Positions 18,326-27,570 are shown, counted from the first letter of the stretch. The stretch: 64,000 nucleotides of DNA from Iamia sp035765045 (GCA_035765045.1 DASTYI010000067.1:23414-87413); one strand, 5' to 3'. Numbers and translations: made by a program. The notes: generated by a model not told the origin, from the letters alone.

Positions 18326-19156
18326 ATGACTACGTTCCCGCCGGCAACCGACAGCGGTGACTCCGACGGCGCCGTGCGGGCCCACAGCCTGGCCGAGCTG
18401 GTCGCCGCCAGCCTCCGGGAGCGCATCGTGGTCGGCGAGCTGGCCGATGGCGCGGTGCTGCCCAAGCAGGAGGACCTGCTCGTCGAGTTCGGCGTCAGCA
18501 AGCCCTCGCTGCGCGAGGCCCTGCGGATCCTCGAGGCCGAGGGGCTGGTCCAGGTGCGCCGGGGCAAGGTCGGTGGCGCCGTCGTCCGCCGGCCCCGGGT
18601 CGACAGCGCGGCGGCGATGATGGAGCAGGTCCTGCGGTCGATGGAGGTGTCGGCCACCGACGTGGTGGAGGCCCTGCGGGGCATCGAGCCGGTGTGCGCC
18701 GGCCTGTGCGCCCGCCGGGCCGATCGGTCCACCGAGGTGCTGCCCCGGCTCCGGGCCGTGCACGAGGAGGCGTGGGCCGCGGTCGGCGACCTCCGGGCCT
18801 ACATCGAGCACGCCCGCCGGTTCCACGAGGCCCTGGTGGCCGGGTGCGGGAACCAGACCATGATCGTGCTGATCGGCTCGCTGGAGACCATCTGCTCGGA
18901 GGACTCGGCGCTGTGGGTCGACCAGCGGCTGGCGCACGAGGCCCGTCACGGCCACATCGACGGGCCCATCGCCGACGTCACCTACCGCGAGCAGGGGCTG
19001 GAGGACCACGCCACCATCCTCGCCCTGATCGCCGACGGCGACGCCGAGGGGGCCGAGCGGGAGGCCCGGCGCCACGCCCTGGCCCGGGGCAGCTGGGTCG
19101 AGACGCCGCCGCAGGCCGCCCGCCGCCCGCGGTCGGGGGGGCGGGCCGATGGCTGA
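18326..19156 (+). CDS. GntR/FCD family transcriptional regulator 1
   Basis: A 276-residue FadR-like regulator. The winged helix is at residues 21-85 with LPKQEDLLVEFGVSKPSLRE as recognition core; the C-terminal all-helical FCD domain carries the expected Asp and His ligands (EHARRFHEAL, DHATILALI) that bind a metal and an acid effector. Its DNA-binding segment is almost identical to that of the paralogue at 27577, so both probably read the same operator. It overlaps the following crotonase gene by 8 bases. FCD regulators are usually ligand-relieved repressors of catabolic genes; the effector would be a pathway acid or CoA ester (inference). Confidence 0.9.
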   Translation: MTTFPPATDSGDSDGAVRAHSLAELVAASLRERIVVGELADGAVLPKQEDLLVEFGVSKPSLREALRILEAEGLVQVRRGKVGGAVVRRPRVDSAAAMMEQVLRSMEVSATDVVEALRGIEPVCAGLCARRADRSTEVLPRLRAVHEEAWAAVGDLRAYIEHARRFHEALVAGCGNQTMIVLIGSLETICSEDSALWVDQRLAHEARHGHIDGPIADVTYREQGLEDHATILALIADGDAEGAEREARRHALARGSWVETPPQAARRPRSGGRADG

Positions 19157-19970
19157 GGCCCCCCGGCGCCGGGTCCTCCGATCGGTGGACGCCGCCGGGG
19201 TGGCCACCGTGACCCTCGACCGCCCCGAGAAGCGCAACGCCCTCGACGACGCGCTGGTCGACGAGCTGCTCGGGGTCGTCGAGGACCTGGCCGGCGACCG
19301 GTCGGTGCGGGTCATCGTGGTGCGGGGCAACGGTCCCTCGTTCTGCGCCGGGGCCGACGCCTCGGGCGCCGGCTCGGCCCCGCCCCGGGGCGCGCTGGAG
19401 GACCGGGACCACATGCTCGAGGCCCGCTTCGGGCGCTTCGTCGCCCTCTGGGACGCGCCCCAGCCGGTGATCGCCGAGGTGCACGGCCACTGCCTCGGCA
19501 TCGCCGTGGCCCTGTGCAGCTGCGCCGATCTGGTCGTGGTGGCCGACGACGCCACCATCGGCTGGCCCCTGCCCCTCGGGGGTGGCGTGATCGGCCCCGC
19601 CTTCGCCCTCCACGTGGGGATGCGCCGGGCCAAGGAGCTCAGCTTCCTGCCCGTGAGCACCCTCTCGGGTGCCGAGGCGGCGGAGATCGGGTGGGCCAAC
19701 CGGGCCGTGCCGGCCGCGTCCCTGACCGAGGAGGTCCGGTCGATGGCCGCCCAGATGGCGGCGGTGCCGGCCGGTGTGCTCCGGGTGAAGAAGGCGGCGA
19801 TCAACGCCGTGTACGAGCGGCTCGGGTTCCGGGAGGCGGTCCGCGGCGGGGCAACCGCCAACGCCCTGGCCCACACCGACCCCGAGGTCGAGGCGCTCCG
19901 CGAGCTCGTCCGCCAGCACGGCATGGCCGGCGCCGGCCGGGTGCTCCGGGGCGACCCCGGGATCTCTTGA
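19149..19970 (+). CDS. Crotonase-fold protein lacking the first catalytic Glu
   Basis: A 273-residue enoyl-CoA hydratase/isomerase family member. The N-terminal RPEKRNALDDAL and the oxyanion motifs FCAGAD (66-70) and HGHCLGIAV are present. Where hydratases have P-E followed by the second oxyanion helix, this protein has P140-L141 (GWPLPLGGGVIGP), so the hydratase Glu144 equivalent is absent. It is therefore unlikely to be an ordinary hydratase; isomerase, hydrolase, decarboxylase or ring-opening chemistry are known for this fold. Co-transcribed with the GntR gene (8-base overlap). Confidence 0.83.
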   Translation: MAEAPRRRVLRSVDAAGVATVTLDRPEKRNALDDALVDELLGVVEDLAGDRSVRVIVVRGNGPSFCAGADASGAGSAPPRGALEDRDHMLEARFGRFVALWDAPQPVIAEVHGHCLGIAVALCSCADLVVVADDATIGWPLPLGGGVIGPAFALHVGMRRAKELSFLPVSTLSGAEAAEIGWANRAVPAASLTEEVRSMAAQMAAVPAGVLRVKKAAINAVYERLGFREAVRGGATANALAHTDPEVEALRELVRQHGMAGAGRVLRGDPGIS

Positions 19971-20001
19971 TCTCTATCATCTAATAGTTTATGATGATGG
20001 G
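19967..20001 (+). promoter_or_regulatory. Promoter with TTGATC / TATGAT, leaderless start of CoA operon
   Basis: A -35 TTGATC (19967-19972) and a -10 TATGAT (19990-19995) are separated by 17 bases, and the GTG start codon follows the -10 by 6 bases, so the transcript should begin at the start codon. Inverted repeats overlap the promoter: CTAT-N6-ATAG (19974-19987) and TCATC-N11-GATGA (19977-19997). These are candidate binding sites for the GntR/FCD regulators. Confidence 0.72.
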
Positions 20002-20697
20002 GTGACCCCGGCAGAGATCGACAGCGATGCGCTGGTCCAGGCCCGGCACCACGACGGGTGGGTCGAGGTCCACCTCGATCGGCCCGAGCGCCGCAACGCC
20101 CTGAGCCACGCCCTGGTCGACCAGCTCGTCGCCGCCCTCCAGGCCGCGGCCGACGACGGCGTGCGGGTGGCGGTCCTCTCGGCCGCCGCCCCGGTGTTCT
20201 GCGCCGGCGGCGACCGCGAGGAGGTGCACACCCGGCCGGTGGCCTCGGACCGGTTGCTCGAGCTCCTGCGGGAGACCGAGCTGTTCGTCATCGCCCGGGT
20301 CGAGGGGCCCGTGCTCGGCGCCGGGGTCGCCGTGGTGCGATCGTGCCCGGTGGCCATCGGCACCCCGGAGGCCGGCTTCTCCCTGCCCGAGGCCCGGATG
20401 GGGGTCTTCCCCGAGCCGGTGGCCTACCTGGAGGGCACGGTCTCGCGCCGCCGGGCCCTCGACGTCGCCGTGCGCTCCCGGTTCATCCCGGCGGCGGAGG
20501 CGGAGGCCGCCGGGCTGCTCACCGTCATGGTGGCGCCCGAGGAGGTCGACGACGAGGTCGCCTCCTGGGTCGCCATCCTGCGCGAGCGGCCGGAGGTGGC
20601 GGACCAGGCCCGCCTCCACTGGCGCCGCGAGGTCGACCGGGAGTGCCGGGGCCGCGCCGCCTGGCTGCGCGCCGTGGTGGCGAAGGGCCAGCGATGA
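20002..20697 (+). CDS. Short crotonase-fold (enoyl-CoA hydratase-like) protein
   Basis: A 231-residue crotonase family protein, shorter than the usual 255-265 residues. It has RPERRNALSHAL, the oxyanion motif FCAGGD (67-71) and LPEARMGVFPEP with E130 where hydratases have their first catalytic Glu. The GTG start is set by the promoter, whose -10 ends 6 bases upstream. First gene of a tightly packed operon that continues through CoA transferase, thiolase, SDR, crotonase, acyl-CoA synthetase and amidohydrolase. Hydration of an enoyl-CoA intermediate is the simplest role. Confidence 0.82.
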   Translation: MTPAEIDSDALVQARHHDGWVEVHLDRPERRNALSHALVDQLVAALQAAADDGVRVAVLSAAAPVFCAGGDREEVHTRPVASDRLLELLRETELFVIARVEGPVLGAGVAVVRSCPVAIGTPEAGFSLPEARMGVFPEPVAYLEGTVSRRRALDVAVRSRFIPAAEAEAAGLLTVMVAPEEVDDEVASWVAILRERPEVADQARLHWRREVDRECRGRAAWLRAVVAKGQR

Positions 20698-21893
20698 GGC
20701 CGCTCGCCGGCACGCGGGTCCTCGACCTCACCTCCAACGTGTCGGGTCCGTTCGTGACCATGGTGCTGGCCCGGCTGGGTGCCGAGGTGCTGAAGGTCGA
20801 GCGCCCCCCCTTCGGCGACGACGCCCGCCAGTTCCCGCCCCTCGCCGGCGGGGAGAGCCTGATCTTCGGCTGGTGCAACAGCGGGAAGCGGAGCGTGGCC
20901 CTCGACCTGGCCCGACCCGAGGGCCGCGACGTGGCCCGGCGGCTGGCCACCGGCTGCGACGTCATGATCCACAGCTTCAAGCCCGGCGTGGTCGATCGCC
21001 TCGGCGTGTCGGAGGCCGACGTCCGGGCGTGGGGCCTCGACCTCCTCTACTGCGACGTGTCGGCCTTCGGCCACGGGCCCGGGGGCCGGGAGCTGAAGGG
21101 CTACGACCCGATCGTCCAGGCGTTCGCGGGGATCATGGACATGACCGGGCACGAGGACGGTCCCCCCGCCCGCTGCGCGCCGTCGATCATCGACCTGACC
21201 AACGGGATGTGGATGGCCATCGGGATCCTGGCCGCCCTCATGGCCCGCCGGGGCGGGGACCCGGTCGCCTCGGTGCAGTCCGCCCTGGTGGACTCGGCCC
21301 TGGCCCTGGTGCCCTGGCAGGCGACCGTGGCCCGGGAGACCGGCGAACGACCCCGGCGGCGGGGCGCCTCCCACGAGCTGGGCGCACCCTACGACCTGTT
21401 CACCACGGCCGACCGCCCGCTCTTCCTGACCGCGGCCAACCAGAGCCTGTGGCGCAAGCTGCTGGCCGTCCTGTCGCTCGAGTCGCTGGTGGACGACCCT
21501 CGCTTCGAGACGCCCCTGAGCCGCGCCGCCCACGCCCCCGCCCTGAAGGAGGCACTGGAGGTGGCGCTGCGGACCCGTCCGGCCGAGACCTGGCTGGCCG
21601 AGCTGACCGCCGCCGGCATCCCCGCCTCGCTCGTGCTGGGCCTGGACGAGGCGGTGCGCACCCCGGTGGCCGAGGAGCGCCAGTGGTTCGAGCAGGTCGG
21701 CGGGCAGAGCCTCGTGCGGCTCCCGCTCCTCGCCGACGGCGCCCCCCTCGACCGGCCCGACCCGGCGCCCCGCCTGGGGGAGCACACCGTCGCCGTCCTG
21801 GAGGCGGCCGGCGTGCCGGCCGCGGACGTCGGCGCTCTCCTGGACGCCGGCGTCGCCCTGGCCGCGCCGGAGGACGGCGGGGTGGCCCCGTGA
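20694..21893 (+). CDS. CaiB/BaiF (class III) CoA transferase
   Basis: A 399-residue class III CoA transferase. N-terminal GTRVLDLTSNVSGPFVTMVLARLGAEVLKVE is the family signature, and D167 in APSIIDLTNG corresponds to the Asp that forms the acyl-anhydride and CoA-thioester intermediates. These enzymes move CoA between carboxylic acids, or act on CoA esters as racemases. The ATG lies in an ATGA overlap with the upstream gene. Together with the acyl-CoA synthetase at 24611 it gives the cluster two ways to activate acids. Confidence 0.9.
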   Translation: MRPLAGTRVLDLTSNVSGPFVTMVLARLGAEVLKVERPPFGDDARQFPPLAGGESLIFGWCNSGKRSVALDLARPEGRDVARRLATGCDVMIHSFKPGVVDRLGVSEADVRAWGLDLLYCDVSAFGHGPGGRELKGYDPIVQAFAGIMDMTGHEDGPPARCAPSIIDLTNGMWMAIGILAALMARRGGDPVASVQSALVDSALALVPWQATVARETGERPRRRGASHELGAPYDLFTTADRPLFLTAANQSLWRKLLAVLSLESLVDDPRFETPLSRAAHAPALKEALEVALRTRPAETWLAELTAAGIPASLVLGLDEAVRTPVAEERQWFEQVGGQSLVRLPLLADGAPLDRPDPAPRLGEHTVAVLEAAGVPAADVGALLDAGVALAAPEDGGVAP

Positions 21894-23113
21894 CCGGTCG
21901 GGAGGACCGCCAGGTCGTCATCTGCAGCCCGCTCCGGACACCGGTCGGGCGCTACGGCGGCGCCCTCGCCGGCCTCGGCGCGGCCGACCTGGCGGCGACC
22001 ATCGTGGGAGGCCTGCTCGACCGCACCGGCGTCGCCCCCGAGGCCGTCGACGACGTGATCCTGGGCCAGTGCTACCCCAGCGGTGAGGCGCCCGCCATCG
22101 GTCGGGTCGCCGCCCTCGACGCCGGGTGGCCGGTCACCGTCCCGGGCGCCCAGGTCGACCGGCGGTGCGGCTCGGGCCTCCAGGCCGTGATCGACGCCGC
22201 CCTGCACGTCGGGGCCGGTGCCGCCGAGGTCGTGGTCGCCGGGGGCGTCGAGAGCATGAGCACGGTCGAGCACTACGCGCCCGGCCCCCGGACCGGCGAC
22301 GACGCCGCGCCGCTGCTCGACCGCCTGGTGCGGGCCCGCGAGACGGCGGGGGGCCGGCACCACCCGGTGCCCGGCGGGATGATCGAGACGGCCGAGAACC
22401 TCCGACGGGAGCTCGGCATCAGCCGCGAGGACCAGGACCGGCTGGCGGTCGAGTCCCACCGGCGGGCGGTCGCCGCCCACGACGCCGGCCGCTTCGCCGA
22501 CGAGCTGCTGCCGGTCACGGTGCCCGGCCCGGGGGGCGGGCTCCGGGTCGATCGCGACGAGCACCCGCGACCGGACACCACGGTCGAGGGCCTGGCCCGG
22601 CTGCGCCCGGTCCTCGGCCACCTCGACGCCGAGGCGACCGTGACCGCCGGGAACGCCAGCGGCCAGAACGACGGGGCCGCGGCGTGCCTCGTCACGCACC
22701 GGGCGAGGGCCGAGGCCCTCGGCCTGCGCCCGCTGGCCCGGATCGTGTCCTGGGCCGTCGCCGGCGTGGCCCCGTCGACGATGGGCATCGGTCCGGTGCC
22801 GGCGACCGAGGTCGCCCTGGCCCGGGCCGGGCTCGACCTGGCCGACGTCGACCTCATCGAGCTCAACGAGGCCTTCGCCGCCCAGGTCCTGGCGTGCACC
22901 CGGACGTGGGGGCTGGGCGAGGACGACCTGGCGCGCGTCAACGTCAACGGATCGGGCATCTCCCTCGGCCACCCGGTGGGCGCCACCGGGGCCCGGATCC
23001 TGGCCACGCTCGTGCACGAGATGCACCGGCGGGACGTGCGCTACGGGCTCGAGACGATGTGCATCGGTGGGGGCCAGGGCCTGGCCGCGGTCGTCGAGCG
23101 GGTCGACCCGTGA
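21890..23113 (+). CDS. Thiolase (acetyl-CoA acyltransferase)
   Basis: A 407-residue thiolase. The nucleophile is Cys93 in DRRCGSGLQA, the second site is NEAFAAQ, and the C-terminal base pair is H361 (GHPVGATGAR) and C391 (CIGGGQG), all intact. Such enzymes cleave 3-oxoacyl-CoA to acetyl-CoA plus a shortened acyl-CoA. Length and completeness of the active site argue for catabolic (degradative) thiolysis. The GTG start overlaps the CoA-transferase stop by 4 bases. Confidence 0.93.
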   Translation: MTGREDRQVVICSPLRTPVGRYGGALAGLGAADLAATIVGGLLDRTGVAPEAVDDVILGQCYPSGEAPAIGRVAALDAGWPVTVPGAQVDRRCGSGLQAVIDAALHVGAGAAEVVVAGGVESMSTVEHYAPGPRTGDDAAPLLDRLVRARETAGGRHHPVPGGMIETAENLRRELGISREDQDRLAVESHRRAVAAHDAGRFADELLPVTVPGPGGGLRVDRDEHPRPDTTVEGLARLRPVLGHLDAEATVTAGNASGQNDGAAACLVTHRARAEALGLRPLARIVSWAVAGVAPSTMGIGPVPATEVALARAGLDLADVDLIELNEAFAAQVLACTRTWGLGEDDLARVNVNGSGISLGHPVGATGARILATLVHEMHRRDVRYGLETMCIGGGQGLAAVVERVDP

Positions 23114-23844
23114 CCGCCGAGCGCCAGGTCGCCCTGGTCACCGGCGGCGCCGGTGGCATCGGTGCCGCCGTGGCCCGCCGGCTGACCGCCGAGGGCATGG
23201 CCGTCGTGGTCGTCGATCGCGACGGTGCTGCGGCCGCCGCGGTGGCGGCCGAGCTGGGCCCGGCGGCCACGGGCGAGGGGGTGGACGTGACCTCCTCGGT
23301 CGAGGTCGACGCCCTCGTGGCCCGGGTGCAGGAGGCCCACGGTCGCCTCGACGTCCTCGTCACCGCGGCTGGCTTCGCCCGCGACGCCCTGCTGGCCGAC
23401 ATGGACGACGAGCGCTGGCGGGCGGTGCTCGACGTCTGCCTCTTCGCCCCCTTCGCGTGCAGCCGGGCGGTCGCCCCGGTCATGGCCGGCCGGGGCTACG
23501 GGCGCATCGTCCACGTGGCGTCCCGCGCCCACCTCGGCAACCCGGGGCAGGCCAACTACTCGGCCGCCAAGGCGGGTGTGATCGGGCTGACCAAGGCGCT
23601 GGCCAAGGAGCTCGGTCGCCACGGGATCACCGCCAACGCGGTGGCGCCCGGCCTCGTCCGCACGCCGATGACCGAGTCCCACCCCCGCTTCGACGCCATC
23701 GCCGAGCGGGCGGCGCGGGAGAGCTCGATCCGCCGCATCGGCGAGCCCGACGACGTCGCCGCCGCCATCGCCTACCTGGCCTCCCCCGCGGCCGGCTACG
23801 TCACGGGCGAGGTCGTCCACGTGTCGGGTGGGAGGTACGGGTGA
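23110..23844 (+). CDS. SDR family oxidoreductase (FabG-like)
   Basis: A 244-residue classical SDR with TGGAGGIG at 11-18, catalytic S138, Y150 and K154 (NYSAAKAG), and VHVSGG at the C-terminus. The closest familiar proteins are 3-oxoacyl-ACP/3-hydroxyacyl-CoA reductases of the FabG type. In a catabolic CoA operon it probably oxidises a 3-hydroxyacyl-CoA before the thiolase step. The GTG start overlaps the thiolase stop. Confidence 0.88.
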   Translation: MTAERQVALVTGGAGGIGAAVARRLTAEGMAVVVVDRDGAAAAAVAAELGPAATGEGVDVTSSVEVDALVARVQEAHGRLDVLVTAAGFARDALLADMDDERWRAVLDVCLFAPFACSRAVAPVMAGRGYGRIVHVASRAHLGNPGQANYSAAKAGVIGLTKALAKELGRHGITANAVAPGLVRTPMTESHPRFDAIAERAARESSIRRIGEPDDVAAAIAYLASPAAGYVTGEVVHVSGGRYG

Positions 23845-24614
23845 CGGGCGGGCGGGTCGAGGTCGAGCGGTTCGGCGCGGTGCGGACGATCGTCATCGCC
23901 AACCCGGCGACGCGCAACGCCCTCGACGACGACGCCCGGCGGGCCCTGCTCCGCGCCCTGGAGGACGCCAACGCCGACCCGGGGTGCCGGGCCATCGTGC
24001 TCACGGGGGCGGGCGCCACCTTCTGCTCCGGGGGTGACATCGCCTCGATGCCCGTCGCCGAGGCCGCCGTCGCGGCGCGCATGGGCGAGCTCCACGCCAT
24101 CGTGGGGCAGCTCCTGGCCGGGGCGACGCCGGTCGTGGCCGCCGTCGAGGGCGTGGCCTTCGGGTCCGGGCTGTCGCTGGTCGCCGCCTCCGACCACGTC
24201 GTGGTGGCCGACGACGCCCGCTTCTGCGCCCCGTTCCCCCGGCTCGGCCTGGTCGCCGACGTGGGCCTGCTGTGGACCCTGCCCCGCCGGATCGGGTGGG
24301 GGAGGGCGCGGTCGATCGTCCTGCGGGCCCGCGAGGTCGGTGCGGCCGAGGCCCACGACATCGGGTTGGCCGACGAGGTGGTCGCCCCGGGCGCGGCCCG
24401 GGAGCGGGCCGAGGCCGTCGCCGCCGAGCTGGCCGAGCTGGCGCCCCGGGCGCTCGCCGAGGCCAAGCGCCTGCTGCTCGCCGGCGTGGAGCCCCTCGCC
24501 GGCTTCCTGGAGGCGGAGCTCGGCGCCCAGCGCGGCCTGCTCGCCACCGACGACTTCGCCGAGGGCCGCACCGCCTTCTACGAGCGTCGCCGAGCCACCT
24601 TCACCGGGGCATGA
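23841..24614 (+). CDS. Crotonase-fold CoA isomerase, PaaG-like
   Basis: A 257-residue crotonase family protein. FCSGGDIASM and VEGVAFGSG form the oxyanion hole. The segment FPRLGLVADVGLLWTLPRRIG matches the pattern of PaaG and enoyl-CoA isomerases, with D140 at the position of the PaaG catalytic Asp, and it lacks the hydratase P-E. This favours double-bond isomerisation or epoxide-to-oxepin rearrangement rather than hydration. The GTG start overlaps the SDR stop. Its presence hints that a ring is processed as a CoA ester (inference). Confidence 0.85.
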   Translation: MTGGRVEVERFGAVRTIVIANPATRNALDDDARRALLRALEDANADPGCRAIVLTGAGATFCSGGDIASMPVAEAAVAARMGELHAIVGQLLAGATPVVAAVEGVAFGSGLSLVAASDHVVVADDARFCAPFPRLGLVADVGLLWTLPRRIGWGRARSIVLRAREVGAAEAHDIGLADEVVAPGAARERAEAVAAELAELAPRALAEAKRLLLAGVEPLAGFLEAELGAQRGLLATDDFAEGRTAFYERRRATFTGA

Positions 24615-26275
24615 CGGTGCCGGCCGTCGACCCGGAGCGGGCCGCGTGGTACCGCGCCCAGGGGTGGTGGGGCGACCGCACCCTGCTCGACCGCGTCCGG
24701 GAGCTGGCCCGGGACCGACCCGACGACGTGGCCTTCCACGCCGACGCCGGCCCGCTCGGCTGGTCGGGCTACCTCGCCGCCGCCGACCGCCTGGCCGCCG
24801 TGCTGGCCGGCTGCGGCCTCGGCCCCGGGGACCGGGTGGCGGTGATCGTGCCCGACTCGGCGACCGTCCACGTCGCCCTGCTCGCCGTCGAGGCCGCCGG
24901 CCTGGTCGCGGTGGGCATCGGGGCCCGCGCCGGCGACCGGGAGATCGCCCACCTCGTGGGACGGACCGGGAGCCGCGCCCTGGTGACCCTCGACGAGCAC
25001 CGGGGTCGACCGATGGCGGACCTGGTGAGCGCCCTGGCGGCGGCCGGGGTGGAGGTCGGTCGCCACGTCGTCGTCCCCCGGTTCGAGGCCGATCCCGACG
25101 GGGCGATCCTCGTCGACGGCGTCGCCGCCCCGGCGGGCGAGCCGTCCGCGGCCCGACGACCGCTCGGGCCCGACGACCTGTTCCTGATCAACTCCACCTC
25201 GGGGACGACCGGGCTGCCCAAGTGCGTCCTGCACACCCAGAACCGGTGGATGTACTTCCACCAGGTCGCGGCCCGCCACGCCGCCCTCACCCCCGACGAG
25301 GTGGTGCTGAGCGCGGTGCCGGCCCCGTTCGGGTTCGGCATCTGGACCGCCCACGTCACGCCGACCCTGCTCGGGGCGCCGACCGTCGTGACCGAGCGCT
25401 TCGACGCGGCGCGGACCCTCGAGCTGATCGACCGCCACCGGGTCACGATGCTGGCCTGTGTCAGCACCCAGCTGGTCATGATGCTGGCCGCCGCCGACGA
25501 CACCCACGACCTCACCTCGCTGCGGGTCGTCTTCACCGGCGGCGAGGCCGTGCCCTACGAGCGGGCCCTCGCCTTCGAGGAGCGCACCGGCTGCACCGTC
25601 CTCCAGTTCTTCGGGTCGAACGAGACCGGGCTGCTCTCGGGGACCACCCTCGAGGATCCCCCCGACCGCCGGCTCCGCACCGCCGGGCGGGTGGTGCCGG
25701 AGATGGAGGTGCGCCTGTACGACGGCGACCGCGACGTGACCGCCACCGGGCGGGGACAGCCGGCCGGGCGAGGCCCGGCGACCTGCCTCGGCTACCTCGA
25801 CGACCCGGCGGCCAACGCCGAGCTGGTCAACGCCGACGGGTGGATGCTCATGGGCGACATCTGCACCCTCGACGCCGACGGCTACCTGACCGTCGTGGGG
25901 CGCACGTCCGACATCATCATCCGCGGCGGCAAGAACATCAGCGCCGCCCAGGTCGAGGACGAGGTGATGACCCACCCCGACGTCGTCCTCGCCGCCGCCC
26001 TGGCCCAGCCCGATCCCGTCTTCGGCGAGCGGGTCTGCGCCTACGTCGAGCTGGTCGAGGGGGCCGACCTCGACCTCGTCGGCCTCGGGGAGCACCTGGC
26101 CCGGCGGGGGACCTCCAAGGAGCTCCGCCCCGAGGCCCTCGTCGTCCTCGACCGCCTGCCCCGCTCGAGCGGCGGCAAGGTCGCCAAGGGCGAGCTCAAG
26201 GACGACCTGGCCCGCCGCCTGGCCACCGACACCCGCCCCGACACCGGAGGACCCCGCCGTGCGCAGCACCGATGA
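24611..26275 (+). CDS. AMP-dependent acyl-CoA synthetase
   Basis: A 554-residue ANL-superfamily acid:CoA ligase. The ATP loop TSGTTGLPK is at 196-204, FGSNETG is the aromatic/ATP motif, GWMLMGDICTLDADG and GRTSDIIIRGGKNISAAQVE form the hinge region, and the catalytic lysine is K523 in SGGKVAK. It should activate the pathway carboxylic acid through an acyl-adenylate. ATGA overlap with the upstream crotonase; 17-base overlap with the following amidohydrolase. Confidence 0.92.
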   Translation: MTVPAVDPERAAWYRAQGWWGDRTLLDRVRELARDRPDDVAFHADAGPLGWSGYLAAADRLAAVLAGCGLGPGDRVAVIVPDSATVHVALLAVEAAGLVAVGIGARAGDREIAHLVGRTGSRALVTLDEHRGRPMADLVSALAAAGVEVGRHVVVPRFEADPDGAILVDGVAAPAGEPSAARRPLGPDDLFLINSTSGTTGLPKCVLHTQNRWMYFHQVAARHAALTPDEVVLSAVPAPFGFGIWTAHVTPTLLGAPTVVTERFDAARTLELIDRHRVTMLACVSTQLVMMLAAADDTHDLTSLRVVFTGGEAVPYERALAFEERTGCTVLQFFGSNETGLLSGTTLEDPPDRRLRTAGRVVPEMEVRLYDGDRDVTATGRGQPAGRGPATCLGYLDDPAANAELVNADGWMLMGDICTLDADGYLTVVGRTSDIIIRGGKNISAAQVEDEVMTHPDVVLAAALAQPDPVFGERVCAYVELVEGADLDLVGLGEHLARRGTSKELRPEALVVLDRLPRSSGGKVAKGELKDDLARRLATDTRPDTGGPRRAQHR

Positions 26276-27518
26276 CCTCGCCGAGGACCTCGGCTTCACC
26301 AAGGCCAAGACGGGCGCGGACCGCACCGTCACGTTCCTCCCCGAGCCGCCGCGGGCGGAGCGGCGCTACACGCTCATCTCGGTCGACGACCACATCGTCG
26401 AGCCGCCCCACACCTTCGAGGGCCGGATGCCGGCGCACCTCGTCGACCGTGCGCCCCGGGTGGTGGAGACCGACGACGGGCGCCAGACGTGGCTCTACGA
26501 CGGCGTGGCCCTGCCCAACGTGGGCTTCAACGCCGTGGTCGGCCGGCCCGTGTCGGAGTACGGCTTCGAGCCGGCCCGCTTCGACGAGATGCGGCGGGGG
26601 GCGTGGGACATCGACGCCCGGGTGGCCGACATGGACCTGAACGGGGTCTACGCCTCGCTGAACTTCCCGTCCTTCCTGCCCGGCTTCGCCGGCCAGCGGC
26701 TGCAGCTGACCACCCCGGACCGGGAGCTGGCGCTGGCGTCGGTCCGGGCCTGGAACGACTGGCACATCGAGGAGTGGGCCGGCCGGCACCCGGGGCGGAT
26801 CATCCCCTGCCAGATCCCGTGGCTGCTCGACCCCGAGGTCGGCGCCCGCATGATCCACGAGAACGCCGAGCGCGGCTTCCGGGCCGTCTCGTTCAGCGAG
26901 GGGCCCCACAACCTCGGCCTGCCGAGCATCCACAGCGGCCACTGGGACCCGATCCTGCGGGCCTGCGCCGAGACGGGAACGGTCGTCAACCTCCACATCG
27001 GGTCCTCGGGGGCGTCCCCCGCCACGAGCGACGACGCCCCGCCCGACGTGGTCGGGGTGCTCTTCTTCGCCTACGCCATCTACGCCGCCGTCGACTGGCT
27101 CTACTCGCTCGTGCCGGTGCGGTTCCCCGACATCAAGATCTGCCTGAGCGAGGGCGGGATCGGCTGGGTCGCCGGGCTCCTCGACCGCCTCGACCACATG
27201 CTCAGCTACCACGACATGTACGGGACGTGGACCGACGAGCTGACCCCGGCCGAGGTGCTGCAGCGGAACTTCTGGTTCTGCGCCGTGGAGGACCAGTCGT
27301 CGTTCGCCCTGCGGGACCGGATCGGGGTCGACCACATCCTCCTCGAGGCCGACTACCCGCACTGCGACTCGAGCTGGCCCCGGACCCAGGAGGTGGTGGC
27401 CGAGGAGCTGGCCGGCCTGCCGCCCGAGGACGTGCGCAAGCTGACGTGGGAGAACGCCTCCCTGCTGTACCGGCACCCCGTGCCGGCGGCGGTGCAGGAG
27501 GACCCGGACGCCTACTGA
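26259..27518 (+). CDS. Amidohydrolase_2 family protein
   Basis: A 419-residue metal-dependent TIM-barrel hydrolase. Metal motifs are SVDDH45-x-x-E48-PP near the N-terminus and D365-Y-P-H368 near the C-terminus. The longer N-terminal arm and the EEWAGRHPGRI segment are typical of the actinobacterial group often found beside CoA catabolic genes. A GGAGG lies 8 bases before the GTG start, and the gene overlaps the synthetase by 17 bases. Last gene of the CoA operon, followed at once by a hairpin. It may hydrolyse or decarboxylate a ring-cleavage product; substrate unknown. Confidence 0.85.
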   Translation: MRSTDDLAEDLGFTKAKTGADRTVTFLPEPPRAERRYTLISVDDHIVEPPHTFEGRMPAHLVDRAPRVVETDDGRQTWLYDGVALPNVGFNAVVGRPVSEYGFEPARFDEMRRGAWDIDARVADMDLNGVYASLNFPSFLPGFAGQRLQLTTPDRELALASVRAWNDWHIEEWAGRHPGRIIPCQIPWLLDPEVGARMIHENAERGFRAVSFSEGPHNLGLPSIHSGHWDPILRACAETGTVVNLHIGSSGASPATSDDAPPDVVGVLFFAYAIYAAVDWLYSLVPVRFPDIKICLSEGGIGWVAGLLDRLDHMLSYHDMYGTWTDELTPAEVLQRNFWFCAVEDQSSFALRDRIGVDHILLEADYPHCDSSWPRTQEVVAEELAGLPPEDVRKLTWENASLLYRHPVPAAVQEDPDAY

Positions 27519-27529
27519 CGCCGCCGTCC

Positions 27530-27549
27530 CGGTCCCGGGGCCGGGACCG
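27530..27549 (+). terminator. Hairpin ending the CoA operon
   Basis: A 20-base perfect palindrome CGGTCCCGG-GG-CCGGGACCG, 11 bases after the amidohydrolase stop, able to form an 8-base-pair stem with a four-base loop. There is no T-run. It separates the CoA operon from the second GntR gene. Confidence 0.6.
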
Positions 27550-27564
27550 CCCGGAGGAGGGGGG

Positions 27565-27570
27565 TAACCT
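27565..27570 (+). promoter_or_regulatory. -10 box of GntR regulator 2 (leaderless)
   Basis: TAACCT ends 6 bases before the GTG start codon at 27577, the same geometry as for 18326 and 20002. A purine-rich GGAGGAGGGG lies upstream of it, too far from the start to serve as a ribosome-binding site. Confidence 0.5.
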
